NCBI RefSeq assembly: GCF_002835935.1
Contig: NZ_PJCF01000007.1
Span: 124,001-188,000, forward strand
Origin: Paraglaciecola sp. MB-3u-78
GTDB taxonomy: Bacteria > Pseudomonadota > Gammaproteobacteria > Enterobacterales > Alteromonadaceae
Direction of reading: 5' to 3'
DNA length: 64,000 bases
Notes under the pieces: generated by a model
The model's database searches: none
Told to the model about the DNA's origin: nothing
The model's input: the letters and a program-made list of their open reading frames with translations, nothing else
In this document: in pieces, positions 1 through 9,536 of the stretch
Numbering within the stretch: the first letter of the stretch is position 1
How the letters are laid out: every line of letters starts with the position of its first letter
Made by a program: the position numbers and the translations under genes

Positions 1-3000
1 TGTTCTTAACTTTAGAGTGATTAGATGCTAAAACCATATACACGCTTGGTAGTACTAAAAGGGTAAACATGGTGCCAACTAACATGCCTGCGACCAAAAT
101 GATGCCGATGCTATTTCTGGCCTCAGCCCCTGCACCTGTCACTAAGACCAAAGGGAAATGTCCTAGCACTGTGGCGGCGGTTGTCATCAGTACTGGACGT
201 AATCTTGTTTGTGCTGCTAGCTGAATAGCTTCAATTTTAGCGTACCCTTGCATCTGCATATGATTAGCAAATTCCACAATCAGAATGCCATTTTTAGCTA
301 TCAGACCGACCAATGTGATAAAGCCCACTTGGGAGTAAATATTGATAGTGGTGAAATCAAGAAACGTGAACATCATCGCTCCTGCAAGTGCCAAAGGCAC
401 TGAGCCAAGTAACACCACAAGGGGGTCCCGAAAACTATTAAACTGGATAGCCAAGACTAAAAACACAAACACTAATGCCACCAGAAGCACACCTTCCAGA
501 GAGTTGCCTTCTAAGCGAATTTGCCGTGATTCACCCGCATAGTCGATATTGTAATCTGCAGGTAATAGTTCAGCCGCGGCCTGTTCTAGGGCACTGAGTC
601 CTTGCTCTTTAGTTGTGCCAGGAATAACTTCGCCATAGACACGAAAAGCATTTTTCTGTTGAAACTTAACTAACACTCTTGGTGCCACTTCGGTTTCAAG
701 TTTAGCGATAGAGCGGATCGCGACAAGGGCGCCACTTGGTGTACGTATTTGCAAGTCTAATATGGCATCGGGATTCACTCTTTGGTCCTCATCCACCATG
801 GGGATAACGCGATAGGCGCGACCATCTTTGTTAAATCGATTCACGAAATTGCCTGATAACATAACATCTAACTGGCGGCTGACACTCGCCAGATCCATGC
901 CTAAATCCGCTATTCGTTGACGATCTAATAAAAATCGCGCTTGTGGTAAATCAATTTTTAAATCTGTTTCAGCAAATAAAAATTTACCACTGGCCATAGC
1001 AGCGGCCACCATTTTGTCAGCGTAAACTTTCATATCTGCGTATGGGTCAGTACTTAATACCGCCATTTCAACAGAGAAATTACCGGACGTGGGTAAAGCA
1101 GAATCCAATACCGGAAAAGCCTTTAAACCGGGCACCGATGACAGTGCGCCAAAGGCCTTCCAAAATATATCTTGTACACCTTCGCTACGGTCTTTTAATG
1201 GCACAAATTCAACACCACCAAAAGCACCAACAGGATTGATAATTTGCCACATAAACTTACCACCATCGAGTTGTTTCATCACGTCTACCACATCGTCCAT
1301 GTGTTGAGTGGTATATTGCAAAGATGACTCTGGAGCGGCTTCGATAATAACGGTAATACTTGACTGGTCTTCAGTGGGTGCAAGTTCTTTGAGGGACAAT
1401 AAATAAAAAGGCACACTTAACAAAGCCAAAAACACCGCCCCAGTTAATACTTGTGCTTTAAAATCTATTGTTCGTAACAACAACTTACCGTACCACACTT
1501 GCAAACGTGCAAAACCAGCATTGATTTTCAGGGTGAACTTGCCTTCTTTCCCCCCTTCAGGGCAAGCATAAGCACTCATGATGGGCGACAGAGTCACCGC
1601 CACAAACCCTGAAATCAAGACGGCAATCGCTAGAGTAAAAGCAAATTCTTTGAACAAGGCGCCTGTTAAGCCAGACAACAAACCTATTGGTGCATAAACA
1701 GCTGCCAAGGTGATAGTCATACTAATAATCGGGGCTAATAATTGCCTTGAACTGATTAGCGCAGCTTGCATTCTGCTCATGCCACTGCGCATATAACGTG
1801 CAACATTTTCCACCACCACTATGGCATCATCTACCACCAGCCCCACCGATAACACTATGGCTAAGACGGTTAATAAGTTAAGCGTAAACCCCATGAGGGT
1901 CATAGCCGCAACTGCGCCCAAAATTGAGATAGGGATAGTAATAAGTGGTACAAGAGCGGTACGAAAAGAGCCCATCATGATCACCACCACAATACCGACC
2001 AAAACAATGGTTTCGGCTAGGGTGATAAAAATTTCCTGCAGCGCGTTACGCATATATAAGGTGCCATCAAAACCGCTGGTAATAGACAGACCTTTGGGTA
2101 ATGTTAGATTGATACTATCGAGTTTTTTATACAACCTATCGCCGATATCAATCTCGTTTGCACCGGGCAGTGGCCAGACAGATAAAAAAATTGAGGTTTG
2201 TTTGTCTAAACGTGCAGTCACTTGGCCTTCTACTTCGCCTAGTTCTACTTTAGCGATATCACTAATACGAATTTGCGCGCCATTCGCTTCACGGACAATA
2301 AGCTGGTTAAACGCCTCAACATTGGTCAAAGAACTGTCAGTCATTAAGGCGATACGTTGTTGATTGTTCTCACTGGCACCTATGGTCGCAATTAAGTTGT
2401 TATTACGCAGTGCATTGGCCACATCATCAGCAGCCACATTAAACGCTGCCATTTTTTTAGTATCTAGCCATATTCGCATAGCAGGTGAACGACTGCCTTC
2501 AAGTCCGACTCTTTGCACACCGATAATAGTGGATAAATTTGGCACAACACGCCTAGATAAATAATCGGTCACTTCTAATCGCGACATACCGGCGTTTTCT
2601 TCATCGTATTCAACGTTTAGATAAAACACCGCAAAGGGCCTGTCTGCTCTGACAACTTGTACAGAAGGATCTTCAGCCCCCTGTGGCAACTCGAAGCGAA
2701 TTTGATCCAGTCGTGCAGACAGCTCGGCCAGTGCATCAGTGCTGTCTTCATTCAGCTTCAACCAGACGTTAACTGTGCTTAAACCTAGGGTAGTATTCGA
2801 GTCGATATAATCTACGCCGGGCACCGACGCAGCGGCTCGTTCGATAGGTTCGGTAATAAAACCTTGCACTACATCAGCGGATGCACCGATGTAAGGGGTG
2901 GTAATTTGTAATGAAGCGCTAGCGATTTTAGGAAACTGTAAAACAGGTAAGTCGATTGATGCACGAATACCCACCAGCACTAAGACCAAAGATAAAACAA

Positions 3001-3091
3001 TAGCCACCACTGGACGCCTACAGAACACATCCATAATTGAAGGTTGGGTATCTTCCTCGCTAATAAGCAACTCGCCTTGGGTCTTATTCAT
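1..3091 (-). CDS. RND efflux transporter permease, HAE1/AcrB type (3' end cut by window edge)
   Basis: Inner-membrane proton/drug antiporter subunit of a tripartite efflux pump. About 1030 codons are open from an ATG at 3091 to the window edge, and the protein runs off the left side close to its expected end. It starts with a short cytosolic tail, then TM1 (VVAIVLSLVLVLVGIRASID), a first porter domain, and the paired aspartates of TM4 in GLVVDDAIVVVEN that carry protons in this family. The second-half TM block includes VPLALAGAMMF and VGLIAKNGILIVEFAN. The start overlaps the end of the adaptor gene by 8 bases, so the two are co-translated. No outer-membrane channel gene is visible. Substrate cannot be told from sequence. 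Confidence 0.93.
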   Translation of the reverse strand, partial: MNKTQGELLISEEDTQPSIMDVFCRRPVVAIVLSLVLVLVGIRASIDLPVLQFPKIASASLQITTPYIGASADVVQGFITEPIERAAASVPGVDYIDSNTTLGLSTVNVWLKLNEDSTDALAELSARLDQIRFELPQGAEDPSVQVVRADRPFAVFYLNVEYDEENAGMSRLEVTDYLSRRVVPNLSTIIGVQRVGLEGSRSPAMRIWLDTKKMAAFNVAADDVANALRNNNLIATIGASENNQQRIALMTDSSLTNVEAFNQLIVREANGAQIRISDIAKVELGEVEGQVTARLDKQTSIFLSVWPLPGANEIDIGDRLYKKLDSINLTLPKGLSITSGFDGTLYMRNALQEIFITLAETIVLVGIVVVIMMGSFRTALVPLITIPISILGAVAAMTLMGFTLNLLTVLAIVLSVGLVVDDAIVVVENVARYMRSGMSRMQAALISSRQLLAPIISMTITLAAVYAPIGLLSGLTGALFKEFAFTLAIAVLISGFVAVTLSPIMSAYACPEGGKEGKFTLKINAGFARLQVWYGKLLLRTIDFKAQVLTGAVFLALLSVPFYLLSLKELAPTEDQSSITVIIEAAPESSLQYTTQHMDDVVDVMKQLDGGKFMWQIINPVGAFGGVEFVPLKDRSEGVQDIFWKAFGALSSVPGLKAFPVLDSALPTSGNFSVEMAVLSTDPYADMKVYADKMVAAAMASGKFLFAETDLKIDLPQARFLLDRQRIADLGMDLASVSRQLDVMLSGNFVNRFNKDGRAYRVIPMVDEDQRVNPDAILDLQIRTPSGALVAIRSIAKLETEVAPRVLVKFQQKNAFRVYGEVIPGTTKEQGLSALEQAAAELLPADYNIDYAGESRQIRLEGNSLEGVLLVALVFVFLVLAIQFNSFRDPLVVLLGSVPLALAGAMMFTFLDFTTINIYSQVGFITLVGLIAKNGILIVEFANHMQMQGYAKIEAIQLAAQTRLRPVLMTTAATVLGHFPLVLVTGAGAEARNSIGIILVAGMLVGTMFTLLVLPSVYMVLASNHSKVKN

Positions 3092-4184
3092 TAACGGCAT
3101 GCCCTTCATCAGGGGAAGCTACGTTAACTAATATGCCCTCTCTGAGTTTAGATGACCCTATAGAAGCAATATTCTGACCAATGGAAAGGCCAGCAGTCAC
3201 AATGGCCGTTTTGTTATCTTTAGCCTGCACTTCTATACTTCGACGTGTTGCGCGCCAAGCTCCATTTTTATCTTTATTCAAGATAAATACATATGTGCCA
3301 AACGCATCATAACGCACAGCTACACTGGGTATTCTGACTATGTTGAGATTGTTTCCAATTGACAGCTTCACTTCAATTAAAGCGCCAGGTTTAATCTGTT
3401 TAGGGGGATTAAGCCACAGAGCTCTTGCACGTAAGTTTCTCGAAGCTATGTCGATTTCCTGACTTAGCGCAATAACCTTAGCGGTAAACACAGCAGTTAA
3501 CAAACTGTCTGAATGAATCTGAACAACATCTCCCTCGGCCAAATTAGCGTACTCTTGAGGAATTAAAAAGTCCAACCAAACAGCGTCACTCACACTTACC
3601 AAACGCGTGATTAAAGTATTGGCTGACAAATAACTACCGACTTCAAGTTGATGTAACCCGACCATTGCATCAAAAGGCGCGAGAAGTGTCTTTTTGGTAA
3701 TAGTAGACTGCAGAGCACGGACATTGGCTTTAGCGACAGCTAATTGGGCCTTAGCTCTGTCAAGTTGATCGCGGCTAGAGGCGTTACTCTTGATCAACTC
3801 TGCAAATCGATTTACCTCCAACTGCGCTATACTGACTTGTGCCGTTAGCGCCGCTAATTGTGCTTCTTCATTTTCCACATCGAATTGCAATAACAGCGAA
3901 CCTTTGCCCACGTTACCACCTGAAACAAATCCAACCTTGGTTATGACGCCAGCTAATTCATTACGCAGGTCTAGGCTTCGAGTAGCAACCACTTCCCCCA
4001 TAACACTTAAATTAGGTTGCCACTGGCTCTGCTCAGTTACAATACTATGCACAGTTTCACTAGGTTCGGGAAAAGACTCACCAAAAGCAATAGCTGCTTT
4101 TATCTGATTAAACTTCACAAAACCCAACACACTCACCACAATCAAACAAAATAAAAATGTCCATACCCAACGCCAAAAGTGCAT
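3084..4184 (-). CDS. RND efflux periplasmic adaptor (membrane fusion protein)
   Basis: 366 aa, the usual size for an HlyD/AcrA-type adaptor that bridges the permease to an outer-membrane channel. There is one N-terminal membrane anchor (residues about 7-24) and no lipobox, so it is held by a signal anchor rather than a lipid. A lipoyl-like half (GEVVATRSLDLRNELAGVI) is followed by a coiled-coil hairpin (about 105-160, rich in A/Q/L/E) and then the second lipoyl half (LLAPFDAMVGLHQLEVGSYL). It is the first gene of a two-gene operon with the permease, which overlaps its stop codon. The operon promoter must lie in the 587 bases upstream. Confidence 0.93.
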   Translation of the reverse strand: MHFWRWVWTFLFCLIVVSVLGFVKFNQIKAAIAFGESFPEPSETVHSIVTEQSQWQPNLSVMGEVVATRSLDLRNELAGVITKVGFVSGGNVGKGSLLLQFDVENEEAQLAALTAQVSIAQLEVNRFAELIKSNASSRDQLDRAKAQLAVAKANVRALQSTITKKTLLAPFDAMVGLHQLEVGSYLSANTLITRLVSVSDAVWLDFLIPQEYANLAEGDVVQIHSDSLLTAVFTAKVIALSQEIDIASRNLRARALWLNPPKQIKPGALIEVKLSIGNNLNIVRIPSVAVRYDAFGTYVFILNKDKNGAWRATRRSIEVQAKDNKTAIVTAGLSIGQNIASIGSSKLREGILVNVASPDEGHAVNE

Positions 4185-4771
4185 AGCGGTTCCTATCGAT
4201 AATAAAAAAGAATGTAAACTAAGATTACGGCCATGTAAGGCTTTTAGTTCTATAGATATTGAGATAATACATTTTTAGTCACATTAACTATACAACTAGC
4301 ATCACTTGATGCAAAACATCGGTTGATCAGAGCGCAAAAACACTTATCTGTGCACAGAAAATAGGAAACTAACAACTAATTAGCAGACAAAATTAAACTG
4401 AGTAAAGTCATTTTCCGCTCAGTGAATTTTACTCAATTACGTATGGCTTATTCTGACACAGTGCAACCTAAGCACATTAGGATTAGGTCTCATATTGGTA
4501 TTGATTGCGACCGTTGTGAGGTAATAACTAATGAAATATTTGATGGGATCACTTATACCAACCCGTATAAAAATTCACTCTCTCAGTGGTCACTTCTTTA
4601 TACTGATTGCTATTACATAAGAGCCTAAAGACTAAAAACAGAGACTACATTTTAAAAGCAAAAGCCTCAAAATCGAGTTTTTTTTTAAAAAAACTACGTT
4701 AAGGCTACAAAATTCAACAGGTTTTAGCAAAATCCTTTTTGCTAAAAGACAACGTTAGACTACTCGCCCCT
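4185..4771. other. Intergenic region upstream of the efflux operon, no gene seen
   Basis: AT-rich, 587 bases between the adaptor gene start and the cysD stop, both on the minus strand. It should hold the efflux operon promoter and the cysD terminator. A 68-codon plus-strand reading frame (4422-4628) has no ribosome site or recognisable product and was not accepted. There is also an A/T-run inverted stretch near 4675-4695. No cysN remnant was recognised. Confidence 0.6.
4722..4747 (-). terminator. Hairpin downstream of cysD
   Basis: A 10-bp perfect inverted repeat (TTTTAGCAAA / TTTGCTAAAA, 6-base loop), 25 bases after the cysD stop codon. There is no clean U-run directly after the stem, so this is a weak or imperfect intrinsic terminator candidate. 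Confidence 0.4.
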
Positions 4772-5692
4772 CTAAAAATAACCTTCCCGTTTTTTCTTCT
4801 CCATTGAGCCTGTTTGATCTTTGTCTAGCAGCCTACCTTCCCGCTCACTATTTTTGCTGGCAATCATTTCAGTAACAATACCTTCCAATGTATCGGCATC
4901 ACTGATTATTCCACCTGTTTGCGGGTAACAACCTAGCGTTCTAAAACGGATTTTTCGAACTTTTAGGCTAGCTTGTTCTTTTTCTGATAAATATGTCAGC
5001 ATTCTGTCGTCATCTAGTGCGAGTATTTGCCCACTGTCTTCATCAAGCCAACTCATGCGAGGAGCTGCAAAATATAGAGGCACTATATCAATTTGTTCTT
5101 TTAAAATGTAAAGCCAGATATCCAATTCAGTCCAATTTGACAAAGGGAATGCTCTTACCGTTTCACCTTTATTTATTTGCGTATTATAAATTGACCAAAG
5201 CTCGGGGCGCTGATTTTTTGGATCCCATTGGTGGTGTTCATTACGCACCGAAAACACTCGTTCTTTTGCTCTGGATTTTTCTTCATCCCGTCTGGCACCC
5301 CCTAATGCTGCATCAAATTTATGATAGTCTACGGCTTGTTTGAGGGCAGACGTTTTCATGTGATCGTTATATTTAACTGATCCAGACTCAATGGGGTGTA
5401 TACCGGCATCTAAGGCTTCTTGATTAGTATGTACTATAAGTTCAAAGCCTAACTTTTCCTGTAAATTGTCTCTAAAAGTACCCATTTCATGAAACTCCCA
5501 AGTAGTATCAATGTGCAACAAGGTAAAAGGTACTTTGCTAGGCGCAAAAGCCTTACGTGCTAAATGCAGCATCACGGTAGAATCTTTGCCAATTGAATAA
5601 AACATACAAGGCTGTTCAAAACTCGCTGCTACCTCTCTTAATATATGAATGGCCTCAGCTTCTAATTTTTGTAAGTGCGTTAAATTAAACAT
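4772..5692 (-). CDS. cysD: Sulfate adenylyltransferase subunit 2
   Basis: 306 aa, matching the roughly 300 aa of CysD. With the GTPase subunit CysN it makes adenosine 5'-phosphosulfate from sulfate and ATP, the first step of assimilatory sulfate reduction. The PP-loop SIGKDS is at residues 33-38 (ATP pyrophosphatase fold). Other CysD signatures are present: [31 protein letters not shown] and [12 protein letters not shown], and the family-typical end EKKKREGYF. Oddly, no cysN follows: downstream is 587 bases of non-coding DNA and then the efflux operon. cysN must lie elsewhere or be missing. An IR just upstream (5720-5743) may be regulatory. Confidence 0.95.
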   Translation of the reverse strand: MFNLTHLQKLEAEAIHILREVAASFEQPCMFYSIGKDSTVMLHLARKAFAPSKVPFTLLHIDTTWEFHEMGTFRDNLQEKLGFELIVHTNQEALDAGIHPIESGSVKYNDHMKTSALKQAVDYHKFDAALGGARRDEEKSRAKERVFSVRNEHHQWDPKNQRPELWSIYNTQINKGETVRAFPLSNWTELDIWLYILKEQIDIVPLYFAAPRMSWLDEDSGQILALDDDRMLTYLSEKEQASLKVRKIRFRTLGCYPQTGGIISDADTLEGIVTEMIASKNSEREGRLLDKDQTGSMEKKKREGYF

Positions 5693-5719
5693 CTATTACC
5701 TTAAAGGGATTTAGTTTGT

Positions 5720-5743
5720 ATCATTTTTATAAGTAAAAATGAT
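5720..5743. promoter_or_regulatory. Inverted repeat between pepA and cysD
   Basis: Perfect 10-bp arms (ATCATTTTTA / TAAAAATGAT) with a 4-base loop, about 28 bases upstream of the cysD start and about 100 bases after the pepA stop. It could be the pepA terminator or an operator for cysD. The function is not decided by sequence. Confidence 0.35.
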
Positions 5744-5841
5744 GGAACACCGATACCAAGGGCACCTAATATTCGCGACTATTGGTGACAGAAACGACGC
5801 CCCAAAAACCGTGGTCATCGAGTCTGTGTTTGAACTATCTT

Positions 5842-7386
5842 TTATTTAGAATGATCTCGAACTAACTGGTCCATAAACCGCACGCCCCAACCTTGGCTGC
5901 CTTTGGGTGCAACATCAATATCAGCTTCCAACCAATCTACGCCAGCGATATCTAAGTGGATCCACGGCAAATCTTCGTCGATAAAAGTAGCAACAACTGC
6001 AGCGCCGATACTTGCACCAGGATTGCCAGCACCTGAATTTTTAATATCAGCAATAGGGGATTCTATTTGTTTAAAATGGTTAGGATGAAGAGGTAAGGGC
6101 CATACGTTTTCTCCTGAGCGCTTACCTACATCCATCATTTTTTGAGATAATTCAAAATCTCTGGTAATCACAGCGGCATACTCATCACTCAATGCTCGGC
6201 CAGCAGAGCCTGTCAATGTGGCTATATTCAATAACATTTTAGGTTTATATGTTTGCTGAGCATAATAAACAGCGTCAGCTAATATCAAACGACCTTCTGC
6301 GTCGGTACTGATGACTTCAATACTCACTCCCTTCATGGTTTCTAACACATCTCCAGGACGAATTGCGTCTTGACTTGGCATATTTTCTGCCAGTGGCATA
6401 AAGCCAATTAAGTTGATGTTTTCACCGCGTTGAGCGCTAGCATAAAGTGTTCCGGCAACCGCTGCAGCGCCTGACAAATCTGACTTCATGGCCCACATTC
6501 CAGTATTCTGCTTTAAGCTAATGCCACCTGTATCAAATGTAATCCCTTTGCCAACCAGCGCTATAGGAGCATTCGTTTTTTCTGAACCACGATAATTGAT
6601 AACTAACAAACGAGGATCATTAATAGAGCCTTGCCCGACCCCTTCTAAAGCGCCCATTTTTAACTTTTTAATGTCGCGCATATCAAGCACGTCGATATCC
6701 ACATTTTTGATCCCTTTAAATTTTGCTTTCACTAAATCAACAAAAGCTTGGGGATACATATTGTTGCCCGGTTCGGTTGCCAAATCTCGGGTCAAGTGCA
6801 CACCTTGAGCTATGTATGCCAAATCAGTGTGATACAATTTTGTGGCGTTATCTGCATTATTGGTCACTAGGGTAACGTCAGATTCACCGCTACTCTTTTT
6901 TGTTTTGTAGCGGTCAAAGCTGTAATGACGCAAGTGATAACCGTAGGCTATATGAGCACTTGGCAGTGCTTCAGACGTTTTCAAATTTTCCACATGTATT
7001 GCTAAATTGAGATCGTCTTTAGTTGAACTTAGCGAGCTGGCTATTTTGCCTCCTAAATCTTGAAGCTCAGGCGCACTTAATCCGTCTTTGTTTTGAGATC
7101 CAATTAACAATAGAGATTCTACTTCGCCAATCATCTGCAAATGCAGGGTGTTGCCTTTTTCTGGTGTAAATTTATTGAGTTGTATCAATTTACTTAATTG
7201 ACCATCCGATTTTTGGTCTAAAACGTGAGACATGCCATTCAAGTTATTCACGTCGTCAATAAATACCACATGGAATGTTTTATCTGTGGGGACTGATGTA
7301 GTAAATTCGAAGGAAGCCTTTGATAGAAGGGGATTTGAGAAACCGAGCACCCCAAGAGAAAACACCACTAAAGCTTTTAATTTCAT
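5842..7386 (-). CDS. Leucyl aminopeptidase, M17 family, exported
   Basis: Cytosol-aminopeptidase-type (M17) metallopeptidase that removes N-terminal residues from peptides. The ATG at 7386 is preferred over the longer frame (7419) because it directly opens a signal peptide (MKLKALVVFSLGVLGFS...LLSKA). This marks a periplasmic or secreted member, unlike cytosolic PepA. The two-metal site is complete: VGKGITFDTGGISLK and STDAEGRLILADA, where the usual NTDAEGRL begins with S. The C-terminal PIADIKNSG...GASIGAAVVATFI and HLDIAGVDW are family-typical. About 514 aa. It stands alone, with a strong hairpin upstream of it that probably ends mntP transcription. Confidence 0.92.
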   Translation of the reverse strand: MKLKALVVFSLGVLGFSNPLLSKASFEFTTSVPTDKTFHVVFIDDVNNLNGMSHVLDQKSDGQLSKLIQLNKFTPEKGNTLHLQMIGEVESLLLIGSQNKDGLSAPELQDLGGKIASSLSSTKDDLNLAIHVENLKTSEALPSAHIAYGYHLRHYSFDRYKTKKSSGESDVTLVTNNADNATKLYHTDLAYIAQGVHLTRDLATEPGNNMYPQAFVDLVKAKFKGIKNVDIDVLDMRDIKKLKMGALEGVGQGSINDPRLLVINYRGSEKTNAPIALVGKGITFDTGGISLKQNTGMWAMKSDLSGAAAVAGTLYASAQRGENINLIGFMPLAENMPSQDAIRPGDVLETMKGVSIEVISTDAEGRLILADAVYYAQQTYKPKMLLNIATLTGSAGRALSDEYAAVITRDFELSQKMMDVGKRSGENVWPLPLHPNHFKQIESPIADIKNSGAGNPGASIGAAVVATFIDEDLPWIHLDIAGVDWLEADIDVAPKGSQGWGVRFMDQLVRDHSK

Positions 7387-7453
7387 ATTGTTTTTTATCC
7401 TAATTATCAAAATTAGCATAATTATAAAGGTTTACAATTGCAATAAAAATACT

Positions 7454-7504
7454 GTTTAAGTTTCATAAAACATCGTATTTTACGATGTTTTATGAAACTT
7501 AAAC
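7454..7504 (-). terminator. Long perfect hairpin, terminator of mntP
   Basis: Two perfectly complementary 22-base arms (7454-7475 and 7483-7504) around a 7-base TATTTTA loop. On the minus strand the hairpin lies about 50 bases after the mntP stop and is followed within three bases by a T5 run, which fits an intrinsic terminator. The stem is much longer than usual and ends 68 bases before the aminopeptidase start. Confidence 0.65.
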
Positions 7505-7552
7505 GTTAAAAAAACTCGGAATGCGGTCCTAGCACAGGGTAATACCTATCAC

Positions 7553-8092
7553 TCAAGCAAAAAGTAATTTACAACCTATCAAGACCAACACTATGCCACC
7601 GAATAGCTCAGCTTTACTTTCAAGCCAGGTACCACTTTTAGCACCAACAAACACGCCAATCCCACTAAAAACCAGGGTTATCAATCCTATGATGGCACAG
7701 GCAACAAATGAATTGACATCAAGTAGGGTGAGTGAAAAACCTGCGGCTAAAGCATCGATACTTGTTGCTATAGCAAGAACGAGCATCACTTTATGGGTTA
7801 TTTTTACTATGTCTTTTTCAATGCCTTCTGAAAAAGACTCATAAATCATTTTGCTACCAATTAAAAGAAGCAGCACAAACGCTATCCATGGGGCATATGC
7901 TCCAACCCAACCAAACACTTCTTTGCCACCTATGTAACCAATCAATGGCATTAGCCCTTGGAAAAAACCAAAGTATAGTCCCGCCATAATGGCAAGGGAT
8001 GGGGTTTTGTGAGTATGCTTCGCTCCCAATCCGATTGAAACTGCAAATGCATCCATACTTAAAGCTAACGCAAGAATTACGACTTCGATCAC
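7553..8092 (-). CDS. mntP: Manganese efflux pump MntP
   Basis: Inner-membrane exporter that lowers toxic cytoplasmic Mn(II). About 179 aa with six predicted membrane segments. It has the two internal MntP repeats, each with the acidic membrane motif: [17 protein letters not shown] near the N-terminus and [14 protein letters not shown] in the second half. I start at the GTG at 8092 because AGAGG lies eight bases upstream; the frame extends eight codons further to a TTG at 8116 without a good ribosome site. Only about 70 bases separate it from the next gene, too short for a yybP-ykoY manganese riboswitch, and none was seen. Confidence 0.9.
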   Translation of the reverse strand: MIEVVILALALSMDAFAVSIGLGAKHTHKTPSLAIMAGLYFGFFQGLMPLIGYIGGKEVFGWVGAYAPWIAFVLLLLIGSKMIYESFSEGIEKDIVKITHKVMLVLAIATSIDALAAGFSLTLLDVNSFVACAIIGLITLVFSGIGVFVGAKSGTWLESKAELFGGIVLVLIGCKLLFA

Positions 8093-8161
8093 TCTTAAAA
8101 CCTCTATTCGATACAATATTTTTCAAACGGAATGTCAGATAATTATTAAAAATCTGACTAA

Positions 8162-9382
8162 TTACTTTATCTCAAACCACCCTTTCAATACTTGGTACAC
8201 CTCAGGATCGTTTAGCAGCTGCATATGATTGATGTGAGTACCTACCCATTTATGGGTCTCAGGAAACTGCAAATTGAACGCTGGATTTGGGTGCTCTCCC
8301 AAGGCACTTTTTATCCTGACCAGTCCATCACCTAGAGGGTAATTAATACTTTCTTTAGCACTAGTTGCTACTGCAAAACAGCGCACTGAATCAGGCAAAG
8401 GCAAAGGACCCCGTTGGTCGCCACTAAACTCAAAACGCTCGGTAGTATGCCAATCCGATTCCTGTACATTGCCATAACGTAAGTCTGTGATCCCAGCACT
8501 GCGCACTTTCACTAAGCGTGCAAACGGAACCGTGTATGAATGCACACCTAAAATTAAATCAATCCAGTTCCCGGCTTTTTCAAGAGCCGCCCCATGATGT
8601 GGCGTACCTAAAAACACTAATTTATTGAGTCGTTCAGGCCACTTGTGACCACTATTTTCTGCCACATGAAAAGCACTGCGTGATACCAGTCCTCCCATGC
8701 TGTGGGCTAAAATATTAATATCTAAGTTTTTATCTGTTAGGTTCACCAAAGACTCCAACAAAGCAGCAAACTGTTTACCGTTGTCAGAAATATGCTTCCC
8801 AGAATTATAGTGTAGGTATAAGGCTCCCATACTCGACTCTTTTGCCAACTCAGCGCCATGGTCATGACCTTCTCGGCACCACTGCAAGTCATTCATACAC
8901 AAACCATGAGCCATGATCAGCAGTTTGCCATTACTTTGCTTTATGACGTCTAAGAGTTGTTCATCAGTGAGGGTTTGGCCATCTCTTCGAAAGTGCATTG
9001 GAATGGCCAAAGGGTTCTCGCTAAGAACAAGATGATCACCCAACACCCCGTTCAGCGCGGCGAGTAAGGCCTGAGCAGAGGCTGAATCTGGTTGAGAGGC
9101 TAGGGTTTTACTTATAGCCGCTAGTGGTGCATCAATACTTTTACCTACCAACGCTGTCACATTACGTATATTGCGATACACCAAGCCACCGATACCTGAA
9201 AGCTGTTCTTCTTCAGATTTTTTATGTAACCCAGAAAGCGGACTTATGCGTTTATGTAGTGATTCAACTATGTCAGTGACGGTTAATACTGCGTCAATAG
9301 TTAAACGACCCACACCATGTATTTTGGAATTGGCGGCTTGCTGGGGACTATTTTGGCTTTTATCTTTGGGACTATCGTTCAT
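8162..9382 (-). CDS. Alpha/beta hydrolase (lipase/PGAP1-like)
   Basis: About 406 aa from the ATG at 9382; the frame is open to a TTG at 9463, so the start is uncertain. The N-terminal about 130 residues are polar and helical with no known domain. The hydrolase core begins at LLIMAHGLCMN (oxyanion strand) and contains the nucleophile elbow AHSMGG with its catalytic Ser. Next comes LVFLGTPHHGAALE, typical of the PGAP1/lipase-like group that acts on esters. A late acidic and His pair (GDGLVRI, ETHKW/THINHMQLL) could complete the triad. There is no signal peptide, so it is probably cytosolic. The substrate is unknown. It is monocistronic, with an IS1595 element inserted upstream. Confidence 0.82.
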   Translation of the reverse strand: MNDSPKDKSQNSPQQAANSKIHGVGRLTIDAVLTVTDIVESLHKRISPLSGLHKKSEEEQLSGIGGLVYRNIRNVTALVGKSIDAPLAAISKTLASQPDSASAQALLAALNGVLGDHLVLSENPLAIPMHFRRDGQTLTDEQLLDVIKQSNGKLLIMAHGLCMNDLQWCREGHDHGAELAKESSMGALYLHYNSGKHISDNGKQFAALLESLVNLTDKNLDINILAHSMGGLVSRSAFHVAENSGHKWPERLNKLVFLGTPHHGAALEKAGNWIDLILGVHSYTVPFARLVKVRSAGITDLRYGNVQESDWHTTERFEFSGDQRGPLPLPDSVRCFAVATSAKESINYPLGDGLVRIKSALGEHPNPAFNLQFPETHKWVGTHINHMQLLNDPEVYQVLKGWFEIK

Positions 9383-9528
9383 AGATATCAATCTGGATGC
9401 ACAATAAGGGGACCTGATCATAACATGATCTGTTGAACTGCAGTCGAACAACTTCAAAGGCAAATGGACTCTGCACTAAGAGAAAATGTGGCTCCTTGAA
9501 TCCGTTATTTACAAAAGCAAATCCCAAA

Positions 9529-9536
9529 TAAAGGTT
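9529..9536. repeat. Target-site duplication, left copy (IS1595 element)
   Basis: TAAAGGTT, repeated exactly at 10511-10518 on the other side of the element. An 8-bp duplication is the usual size for the IS1595 family. Confidence 0.85.

Noticed and set aside
1821-2363. 180-codon plus-strand frame opposite the RND permease
   Set aside because: It is the complement of a strongly conserved permease frame. Other long antisense frames (for example 1042-1307, 24476-26026 and 56596-57060) were rejected for the same reason.
4422-4628. 68-codon plus-strand frame upstream of the efflux operon
   Set aside because: No ribosome site, no protein-like composition and no family; it lies in AT-rich non-coding DNA.
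7854-8126. 90-codon minus-strand frame overlapping mntP in another frame
   Set aside because: MntP itself has clear membrane and Asp motifs in its own frame; this is a shadow.
8093-8161. Manganese (yybP-ykoY) riboswitch in front of mntP
   Set aside because: The gap is under 70 bases and shows none of the expected conserved loops.
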